From: Pseudomonadota bacterium
GTDB lineage: Bacteria > Myxococcota_A > UBA9042 > GCA-2863065
Assembly: GCA_005776725.1 (NCBI GenBank)
Contig: SXOO01000229.1
Coordinates: 1-37,485 of the forward strand
Reading direction: 5' to 3'
Length of the DNA stretch: 37,485 nucleotides
In this document: positions 31,873 through 37,485 of the stretch, one piece after another
Position numbering within the stretch: position 1 is the first letter of the stretch
Layout: each line of letters starts with the position of its first letter
The notes under the pieces: generated by a model
Database searches by the model: none
Seen by the model: only the letters and a program-made list of their open reading frames with translations
What the model was told of the DNA's origin: nothing
Program-made: the position numbers and the translations under genes

Positions 31873-34206
31873 ATGCGATTCCCCACCGACGACATCGAGC
31901 CCCGGCCAGAGGGCCGCGCCGACGCCGACGGCGCAACGCTCCCGCTCCGGGGGCTCACGGCGGCACGCCTTGGGGCAGACGACGCCCTCCCGGTCTGGCA
32001 GCGGCTCCCCGACGGACGCTTCTTCCTCGCCGTAGCCGGTCCCGGCCCGTCGTCCTTCGAGGGGACCGATCCGATCCGCGCCACACGCCGCGCGCACCGG
32101 GTGCTCGAGAGCCTCCACGAGGCGGTGCAGCAGCGCCCCTTGGAGGCCACGCTGCCCGGCTTCGCGCCGCTCGCCATCGCGGCGGACGACACGGATCCGC
32201 TGCCTGTCCTGTCGAGCGAGGTGCAGCTCGCGGCCGCCGAACACCACCGGGAGTCCGGGAGGGTCCGCCTCTTCACCACCGGCGACGCACGCGCCTACTA
32301 CCTCGACGCGGTCGCGTTGTGCCGCCTGTCCTTCGAAGACGCCCCCATCCCGGGGCTCACCGGCCCCTCGGCGTTGTGGCTGCGGACCGTGGATGTGCGG
32401 CCGTCCTCGGCTGGCCTGCTCCTCGTCGTCACGCACGGAGCTCACGGCCACTTCGCGGCGCCGTGGCTATTCGAGCGCGCCGTCGTGGCAGCCTTCGAGC
32501 GCTCCACCTCCTGGCGCGGCTTCTGCGAGCAGCTCCGCTTCGCGCTGGACCGGGAGACTCGAAGCGGCGCCTCGTTCGCCGCGCTGCCGGTGGGCGGGCG
32601 CGACTTCGCGGAGATCCGCGAGGCGATCCTCGGGCCCGGCGGCCAACGCCTGGCGGACCTCGCGGCGCGCCAAGCCTCCAGCGGAGGGGCTGCCTGGCTC
32701 TCGGCGTGGCTCTCGCTGTACGGCCCCCTGCACGAGCGGTGGCGCTGGACGCTCGGTCAGGCCACCCGGACGCGCTCACAGGAGGTTGCAGCACGCAAGC
32801 CCGAGCCGGCGCCGGTGGCAGCGCCCGCCGAGCCCCCGGCCAACACGGACGTCGACTCGAGCGCCGAAGGTGAGGAGCCCGCTCCCGTCGAGGCAGAGAC
32901 GCCGCCCCCGGAGGCGCGCGTGCCCGCGCCGCCCGCCGAGCCGTCGGCGAGCCCTGCGCCCGACACGGCTGCGCGCGAAGATCGCCCTCCCAACTGGACC
33001 GGAGTCGCCGACGCGCTGAACCGACTGTCTGCGGAGTGGGCCCGAGCCAACAAACAAGCCGCCACCGAGGCGCGGCCCGAGACCATCGGCGTCAGACCCC
33101 GCAGCCCGGTCACCCCGCTGCGCCTCCTGCGCACGGCGGACGAGCCTCGCGTAGAGCTGGAAGGGCGTTGGCCCGGCCGCCGAGCCGAAGCCGCCGCGCG
33201 TCAGCTGGACACCACGCCGCTCCTCGACACGTCCATACCCGACCCCGAGCCCGATCCCGCCCAGGGCGAGCTGCCTGATGAGATGCCAAGCGTCTTGTTC
33301 GAGATGGAACCTGAGCCCGCCGTCTCCGAGAGGCCCGCCGTCTCCGAGACTCCCTCCCCGGACGCGATCGCTGCACCGGCAACGGTCCCGCGCGCTGACG
33401 AGGAGCAAGAAGACAGCGTCGAGACGCTCCTGTCGCACCCGGTATACGAGGCCCAGGACGCCCAGGCCCAGGTGTCGGCGCGCCCGGCGGCGGCTCCAGC
33501 ACGCCCACGCTGGAATCGCGGCGTCGTGGTCGCTGCAGCCCTCGTGTGCCTCGCCGCCGGCATCGGCATCGGGCTCTGGTCACAGCACGCCACCGAGACC
33601 ACCTCCAACGTGCCGGAGTCCGGCACCACCGCGCCCACCGCTGGAGACCCCAGCGTCGTGGCGTTGCGCGCCCAGGAGCTCACAGCCCCAGCGACGCGGC
33701 GCGCGCCCGAGAGGCCACGGGTTCAGCCGCGGACGAGCTCGGAATTCGAAGCGCGGCAGTCCGCGCGGGCACCCGAGCGCTCCCCTGAGCCCCCGCGCCC
33801 GCCCGAGCTCGAAGCGCGACAGTCCGCGTGGGCACTCGAGCGCTCCCCTGAGCCCCCGCGCCCGCCCGAGCTCGAGATCGCGCGCACCGTTTGGGCGCCT
33901 ATCGACAACACCGCGCCAACAGCCGCCCTCCCCTCGCCCGCTCCGGAGGTTGTGCCAGAGGCCTTGCCCGAAGGCGCCGTCAGCGCCACCAGCCGCGTCT
34001 ATGCGGTGGTCCGGCGCGGCCCGGGGGCCCAATACCAGCGGGTCCGGATCCTCGCCCCGGGCGACACGGCCGTGGTGGTTGCTCGCCGCAGCGGAACCCA
34101 CTGGGTGCGCCTCGAGCGCGGCAACGCCTGGGTGTCTACCAAGCGCGGCCGCCTCGTCGATCCGTCCGGCGCCCCGCTCGACCTCGACCGCCTCGCTAGC
34201 GAGTAG
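31873..34206 (+). CDS. Single-pass membrane protein: degenerate PP2C-like domain, long linker, SH3-like domain
   Basis: The product has 777 residues from ATG 31873, with GGAAGG 5 bases upstream. Residues 1-250 have the outline of a PP2C-type phosphatase (GRFFLAVAGPGPSSFEGTD, RVRLFTTGDARAYYLD, AGLLLVVTHGAHGHF, SFAALPVGG), but Asp residues that bind metal in active enzymes appear replaced (VAGPG for aDGhG, VTHGA for tDGl), so it may be a pseudo-phosphatase. Residues about 290-540 are Pro/Glu/Ala-rich linker. A single helix follows near 547-566 (VVVAAALVCLAAGIGIGLW), then a second linker with a 21-residue duplication, and a C-terminal bacterial SH3-like domain (SRVYAVVRRGPGAQYQRVRIL, GTHWVRLERGNAWVS), often a peptidoglycan-binding module. 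It could link envelope state to Ser/Thr phosphorylation. Its 3' end overlaps the convergent gene by 11 bases. Confidence 0.62.
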   Translation: MRFPTDDIEPRPEGRADADGATLPLRGLTAARLGADDALPVWQRLPDGRFFLAVAGPGPSSFEGTDPIRATRRAHRVLESLHEAVQQRPLEATLPGFAPLAIAADDTDPLPVLSSEVQLAAAEHHRESGRVRLFTTGDARAYYLDAVALCRLSFEDAPIPGLTGPSALWLRTVDVRPSSAGLLLVVTHGAHGHFAAPWLFERAVVAAFERSTSWRGFCEQLRFALDRETRSGASFAALPVGGRDFAEIREAILGPGGQRLADLAARQASSGGAAWLSAWLSLYGPLHERWRWTLGQATRTRSQEVAARKPEPAPVAAPAEPPANTDVDSSAEGEEPAPVEAETPPPEARVPAPPAEPSASPAPDTAAREDRPPNWTGVADALNRLSAEWARANKQAATEARPETIGVRPRSPVTPLRLLRTADEPRVELEGRWPGRRAEAAARQLDTTPLLDTSIPDPEPDPAQGELPDEMPSVLFEMEPEPAVSERPAVSETPSPDAIAAPATVPRADEEQEDSVETLLSHPVYEAQDAQAQVSARPAAAPARPRWNRGVVVAAALVCLAAGIGIGLWSQHATETTSNVPESGTTAPTAGDPSVVALRAQELTAPATRRAPERPRVQPRTSSEFEARQSARAPERSPEPPRPPELEARQSAWALERSPEPPRPPELEIARTVWAPIDNTAPTAALPSPAPEVVPEALPEGAVSATSRVYAVVRRGPGAQYQRVRILAPGDTAVVVARRSGTHWVRLERGNAWVSTKRGRLVDPSGAPLDLDRLASE
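33748..33873 (+). repeat. 63-bp in-frame tandem duplication
   Basis: Two copies (33748-33810 and 33811-33873) code for EARQSA(R/W)A(P/L)ERSPEPPRPPEL, 21 residues each, in the linker after the membrane helix. They differ at only a few bases, so the duplication is recent. It lengthens the periplasmic linker without changing the frame. Confidence 0.9.
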
Positions 34207-35203
34207 CTGAGCCGCGTCCGCGAGCGCGTCGGTCCCTCGGCCGCGCCTCGACGCGCCCGCGCCGCACCACACTGCGTACTGCATAGCCGCGCGACCGACC
34301 CACCCGGGCGTGGGTGCGCGCCTGGAGCTCCGCCACGAGGCCCATGCCCACGAGCTGCACGCCCATGAGCATGCACAAGGTGGCGAAGATGAGGTTCCCG
34401 TAGCCGATGTTCTCGGTGAAGAAGTAGAACTGGACGGTCACGGCCAGCGCCACCAGGAAGCCCAGCCCGAAGAGGGGCAACCCCACCGCCGCGAAGGCCC
34501 GGAGGGGCCGCGCCACGTAGCTGGTGAGGAACTTCAGCACGATCAGATCCACCAGGACGCCCCACATGCGCCCGATGCCGTAGTGGCTCAGTCCTGAGTG
34601 CCGCGGCCGGCTCGCGATAGGAACCTCGACGATCCTTGCCCCGCGCTGCGCGGCGAGAACCGGCACGAAGCGATGCATGTCGGGCGAGAGCTCGAGCTCC
34701 CGGGCGATCTCGCGGCGGTAGGCCTTGAACGTGGTCCCGAAGTCGCGGAGCGCCACCCCGGTGAGCGCCCGAACCCAGGAGTTCGCCACCCGGCTCGGCA
34801 ACGTCCGCAGCCAGGGGTCCACGTCGGTGCGCCGCTGCCGCCAGCCGCTGGCGATGTCGGCCCCGCCGTCGATCGCCGCAAGCAGCGCCGGGATGTCGCG
34901 CGGGTCGTGCTGGAGGTCGCCGTCGAGCGTGACGAGGACCTCGCCGCTGGCGTGGTCGATCCCGGCAGCCAGCGCCCCCGTCTGGCCGAAGTTTCGGCGC
35001 AGCGTGATCACCACCACACGGGGATCCGCCTCGGCCAGCGTCGCCAGCGCGGCGGCCGTGCCGTCGGAAGAGCCGTCGTCCACAAAGACCAGCTCGTACG
35101 TTCGCCCGAGCCCGTCGAGGACCGCGATCAAGGCGTCGTACAGCGGCTGAACGTTGCCCTCTTCGTTATGGAGCGGCACCACCGTGGAGAGCTGCACCCC
35201 CAT
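34196..35203 (-). CDS. Family 2 glycosyltransferase, ArnC/GtrB (polyprenyl-phosphate) type
   Basis: The product has 335 residues from ATG 35203. GT-A fold residues 1-230: VVPLHNEEGN, DDGSSDGT (Asp42/43), RRNFGQTGALAAGI and the metal motif D94-G-D96 (LDGDLQHDP). Two C-terminal helices (AVGLPLFGLGFLVALAVTV; FATLCMLMGVQLVGMGLV) and an Arg-rich tail. These enzymes load a sugar from a nucleotide donor onto undecaprenyl phosphate at the inner membrane, for later transfer outside the cell. The ATG overlaps the TGA of the upstream deacetylase gene by one base (TGATG), so the two are made together. The closest described pairing I know is Francisella FlmF2/NaxD. The sugar is unknown. Confidence 0.88.
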   Translation of the reverse strand: MGVQLSTVVPLHNEEGNVQPLYDALIAVLDGLGRTYELVFVDDGSSDGTAAALATLAEADPRVVVITLRRNFGQTGALAAGIDHASGEVLVTLDGDLQHDPRDIPALLAAIDGGADIASGWRQRRTDVDPWLRTLPSRVANSWVRALTGVALRDFGTTFKAYRREIARELELSPDMHRFVPVLAAQRGARIVEVPIASRPRHSGLSHYGIGRMWGVLVDLIVLKFLTSYVARPLRAFAAVGLPLFGLGFLVALAVTVQFYFFTENIGYGNLIFATLCMLMGVQLVGMGLVAELQARTHARVGRSRGYAVRSVVRRGRVEARPRDRRARGRGSATR

Positions 35204-35904
35204 CAGGTGACCGCCCGGTAGTCGATGTGGGCGAGCCCTTCGTGGGCCAGGGTGGCGGCGAGCAGAGGCGCCGTGAGCGCCACCCGCTCGGCCGAGCGCC
35301 AGCGCGGGTGCACCACCACCTCCACGCAGCTCGGACCGCCCCGCAGCAGCGGCCAGAGCTCGTCGAGCACGCCCATCGAGAGGCGCCCCATGTGGAGACC
35401 TCCGACCATGCCGTCGGGGCACACGAGCCCTCGGGCCCTCGCCTTCGGGGCGACGCCTCGCGCGACCTGCGACGCAAGGGGCCACGCGAGCATCCGCGGT
35501 CGCAGGGGCCACCAGGGCGCGGCGAGCCGGTGGGCGACGAGGTCGACCGGGTTGCGGATCGCCCGAACTCCGCCGCTCACCGCGGCTTCGATGAGCCGAT
35601 CGCGGAGCGCGGGCAGGATGTGCAGGTGCTTGTGGCTATTGATGAACGCCGGCGGGGCGCCGAGGTGGTCCTGGAAGGCTCGGACCTGCTCAGGGAGCGG
35701 GGCGCCCCCGTAGATGGCGTGGAGGCCCACCGCGGCGTTGGTGCGCCGGAGCCAGCCGGCGATCCGGGAAGCCGAGCCGCCCCGAGGGGCGAAGCTCACG
35801 CTGCGCAGCACGACCCCCTGCTCCACGGAGGCGCGCACGCCGTCGTCCAACGCGTCATCCATCCCGACGTCGTCGGCGCAGAAACAGACCTGTCGCTCGA
35901 ACAC
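35203..35904 (-). CDS. YdjC/ChbG-family polysaccharide-type deacetylase (NaxD/HpnK-like)
   Basis: The product has 233 residues from GTG 35904. Family motifs: CADDVGMDDA (Asp11/Asp12, metal), VGLH (His62), INSHKHLHILP (His91/His93/His95) and EVVVHP (His199). The family removes N-acetyl groups from sugars: chitin oligosaccharides (ChbG), undecaprenyl-phosphate N-acetylgalactosamine (NaxD), or a hopanoid amino sugar (HpnK). Coupling to a polyprenyl-phosphate glycosyltransferase suggests that the substrate here is a lipid-linked N-acetyl sugar. The start codon lies 6 bases after a possible -10, so the mRNA may have no leader. Confidence 0.88.
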   Translation of the reverse strand: MFERQVCFCADDVGMDDALDDGVRASVEQGVVLRSVSFAPRGGSASRIAGWLRRTNAAVGLHAIYGGAPLPEQVRAFQDHLGAPPAFINSHKHLHILPALRDRLIEAAVSGGVRAIRNPVDLVAHRLAAPWWPLRPRMLAWPLASQVARGVAPKARARGLVCPDGMVGGLHMGRLSMGVLDELWPLLRGGPSCVEVVVHPRWRSAERVALTAPLLAATLAHEGLAHIDYRAVT

Positions 35905-35910
35905 AGGCGC

Positions 35911-35940
35911 ACGCTAGCCCGCGCGACCACCCAGGGTCAA
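35911..35940 (-). promoter_or_regulatory. Promoter candidate for the deacetylase/glycosyltransferase pair, leaderless
   Basis: Read leftward, TTGACC (35940-35935) is followed after 18 bases by TAGCGT (35916-35911), and 6 bases later by the GTG start codon at 35904. A start point the usual 6-7 bases after the -10 would fall on the GTG, so the message would lack a leader. No ribosome site is visible upstream of this GTG, which fits. Confidence 0.45.
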
Positions 35941-36009
35941 CACGGCCAACCTGGCCTACACACCCAGCAACGCGCACGATCGCGGCCCGCAAAACGCGCC
36001 GCCTTAGGC

Positions 36010-36015
36010 TAGAGT
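36010..36015 (+). promoter_or_regulatory. -10 candidate of a leaderless promoter for the radical SAM gene
   Basis: TAGAGT at 36010-36015 is followed by 6 bases and then the GTG start at 36022, the same spacing as on the other side of this divergent region. No Shine-Dalgarno-like sequence precedes the GTG. No good -35 was found at 17-18 bases. Confidence 0.35.
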
Positions 36016-36021
36016 CTCAGC

Positions 36022-37359
36022 GTGGCCCACGTTCACCTGGTCAACGCCGCCTGGGGCGAGCTCTTCTCGGGCAAAGTGCGCCGCTACAACCGCGCCTTTC
36101 CTCCGCTAGACCTGCTGAGCGCCGCCGGCGTCCTCCGGGAGCGCGGCCACCAGGTCACGCTGGCCGACGCCCGTGCGCGCCCCGATCGCCCAGTCACGGC
36201 GCCAGGCGCCGACCTCGTCGCGGTCACGCTGTCCCCGCTCGACCGGTGGCAGTGCCCCAACACCGATCTCGATCAGGCTGCGCGGTTTCTGGCGCCCTTT
36301 CCGCGCGACCGGACCGTGGTGCTCGGCGCCCAGGTGACCATGCGCCCTGAGGCGGTCCTGCGCCACGTGGGCCAGGAGGCGGCGATCCTGGGCGAGCCCG
36401 AGGACGCGCTCGCGGCGCTGGCCAGTGGGGCGCGCGCCGGCGAGGTGCCGGGCACCGTGCGCCTGGGCGACACCTTGCACCGCGCGCCACCTGCCGAAGC
36501 CGTGGACGTGACGCGCCTGCCAGTTCCGGCCTTCGACCTCGTCGATCCGCGCGACTACCGGTACGAGGTCCTGGGCGAGCGGCTGGGTCTCTTCGAGCTG
36601 ACGCGCGGGTGCCCGTGGCGCTGCAAGTACTGCCTGCTCACGATGTACGGCCGGAAATACCGCAAGAAGTCGGTGCCGCAGATGATGGGCGAGATCGCCG
36701 CCGCCACCGCCAGCGGGGTGCGCGTCGCGTATTTCCAGGACCTCGAGTTCACCGCGGACCGCCCGCGGGTGGTCGCGCTGTGCGAGGCGTTGATCGCCGA
36801 TCGCTCAACGCTCGTCTGGGCCTGCCAGACGCGGCCCGACACGGTGGACCGGGAGCTCCTCGCGCTGATGCGCCGCGCCGGGTGCGCGCTCATCCAGTAC
36901 GGGGTGGAGTCGGGCGTACCCAGAGTGCTGGAGCTCACCGACAAGCGGCAGACGCGTGAGCAAGCCGAGTCCGCGGTTCGGTGGGCGCACGAGGTGGGAC
37001 TCCGAACGCTGTGCTACTTCCTGATCGGGCTCCCCACCGAGACGCGCGACGAGATCTGGCGGACCTACGCCTTCGCCGAGACGCTGGCGCCCACCTACGC
37101 GTCGTTCCAGGTGGCCACGCCTTATCCCACCACGCCGTTCTTCGACGAGCTGGCCCTCGACGGCGCAGGGGACGCCTTCCCGAGCGAATACCCCCACACG
37201 CTGGACGGCGGGGAGCTGCGCGCGTTGGCGCGGGAGTTCACGGTGCGTTACCACCTGCGCCCGGCCTACCTGTGGCACCGGCTCACGGGACCCGGTCGCC
37301 AGGGCGCCCTGCCCGAGTTGGCCCTACTCGCTCGGTATGCCCTCCGCCCCTTCGCCTGA
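36022..37359 (+). CDS. B12-binding-type radical SAM enzyme
   Basis: The product has 445 residues from GTG 36022. Residues 1-140 have the outline of a cobalamin-binding Rossmann domain (PPLDLLSAAGVLRERGHQVTLADAR, then a VAVTLSPLDRW strand and VVLGAQVT). The radical SAM core follows, with the cluster motif C197-xxx-C201-xx-C204 (CPWRCKYC) and typical later elements (GCALIQYGVESG, LCYFLIGLPTETRDEI). Such enzymes often methylate unreactive carbons or rearrange lipids and natural products. The exact reaction is not readable. It is divergent from the glycosyltransferase/deacetylase pair across 117 bases, so shared regulation and a role in the same lipid or glycan pathway are plausible but unproven. 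Confidence 0.85.
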   Translation: MAHVHLVNAAWGELFSGKVRRYNRAFPPLDLLSAAGVLRERGHQVTLADARARPDRPVTAPGADLVAVTLSPLDRWQCPNTDLDQAARFLAPFPRDRTVVLGAQVTMRPEAVLRHVGQEAAILGEPEDALAALASGARAGEVPGTVRLGDTLHRAPPAEAVDVTRLPVPAFDLVDPRDYRYEVLGERLGLFELTRGCPWRCKYCLLTMYGRKYRKKSVPQMMGEIAAATASGVRVAYFQDLEFTADRPRVVALCEALIADRSTLVWACQTRPDTVDRELLALMRRAGCALIQYGVESGVPRVLELTDKRQTREQAESAVRWAHEVGLRTLCYFLIGLPTETRDEIWRTYAFAETLAPTYASFQVATPYPTTPFFDELALDGAGDAFPSEYPHTLDGGELRALAREFTVRYHLRPAYLWHRLTGPGRQGALPELALLARYALRPFA

Positions 37360-37440
37360 GGCGAATAGCCCAGCCAAGGGAGAATCGGTTGAAACGGGGC
37401 GTTGGGCGAGCGGTGGCGACAGGGGCCGGCCGCGTCGAGC

Positions 37441-37485
37441 CTACTGCGCGCAGGGATCTTCGGCGGCCAGGGGCGGATTGAAGAC
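37441..37485 (-). CDS. Possible C-terminal end of a minus-strand gene entering from the right
   Basis: From the right edge leftward, 14 sense codons (VFNPPLAAEDPCAQ) end at TAG (37443-37441). The composition is protein-like and the base use suits the region, but 14 codons are too few to be sure. Bases 37360-37440, between this and the radical SAM stop, hold nothing recognised. Confidence 0.25.
   Translation of the reverse strand, partial: VFNPPLAAEDPCAQ

Noticed and set aside
34196..37359. A true hopanoid HpnI/HpnJ/HpnK set
   Set aside because: The glycosyltransferase has ArnC/GtrB motifs and two C-terminal helices rather than HpnI features, and the radical SAM protein does not match my memory of HpnJ. 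Kept only as an analogy.
1..37485. tRNA, rRNA, riboswitch or CRISPR elements
   Set aside because: I looked at the gaps between genes and saw no cloverleaf with a T-loop GTTCGA-type core, no rRNA-like segment and no recognised riboswitch core. A covariance-model search would be decisive.

Overview
The window is GC-rich, densely coded DNA that most likely comes from a myxobacterium-like organism (Myxococcota). The grounds are the GC-rich third codon positions, many GTG starts, at least seven predicted lipoproteins, a Ser/Thr kinase with an HGD catalytic loop, three large lipase-like surface lipoproteins, low-complexity Asp/Thr/Gly and Cys-rich surface proteins, two sigma-54-type promoters, and a pair of sterol-tailoring genes. 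No rRNA, tRNA, IS element or CRISPR array was seen. The taxonomic call is inference.

Left part (1-2947). On the minus strand lie a PIN toxin with its small antitoxin, an OmpA-like lipoprotein and the start of an ABC-F ATPase that runs off the left edge. The last ~27 codons of that ATPase look like a different protein family (YhdH/AcuI oxidoreductase), so the edge may be chimeric. A 340-base gap (1949-2288) holds a sigma-54 promoter candidate and an AT-rich dyad. It leads into a tiny Cys-rich protein gene that overlaps a membrane protein gene.

Plus-strand run (3000-15596). A DUF1444-like protein, Hsp33, a MepA-like murein endopeptidase, a secreted lipase-like lipoprotein, a small unknown, a second very large lipase-like lipoprotein, an organophosphate/phosphate-antiporter-type MFS protein and an Nfu-type Fe-S protein follow one another with short gaps or 4-base overlaps. 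This suggests one or two long operons.

Middle (15597-20771). A second sigma-54 promoter candidate, with two GCCAC/GTGGC dyads upstream, precedes a secreted Tyr/Trp-repeat protein with a repetitive C-terminal tail. Next come a sterol reductase (ERG4/ERG24 family) and a CYP51-like sterol 14-alpha-demethylase. In the known pathway these carry out consecutive steps (14-demethylation, then reduction of the resulting double bond), so this is the most striking biology here.

Right part (20772-37485). Two divergent lipoprotein genes share an intergenic region carrying a 69-bp tandem duplication, each copy with a perfect 9-bp-stem hairpin. Then come an HD phosphohydrolase, a C-terminally anchored Ser/Thr kinase, a Cys-rich lipoprotein gene with an apparent frameshift, an MBOAT O-acyltransferase, a third lipase-like lipoprotein coupled to a membrane protein, and a membrane-spanning protein with a degenerate PP2C-like domain and an SH3-like domain. 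A polyprenyl-phosphate glycosyltransferase and a YdjC/ChbG-type deacetylase form an operon, and a B12-type radical SAM gene diverges from it. Both sides of that divergent region look leaderless. The general theme is cell envelope and surface: lipoproteins, peptidoglycan, sterols, acylation and lipid-linked sugar modification.
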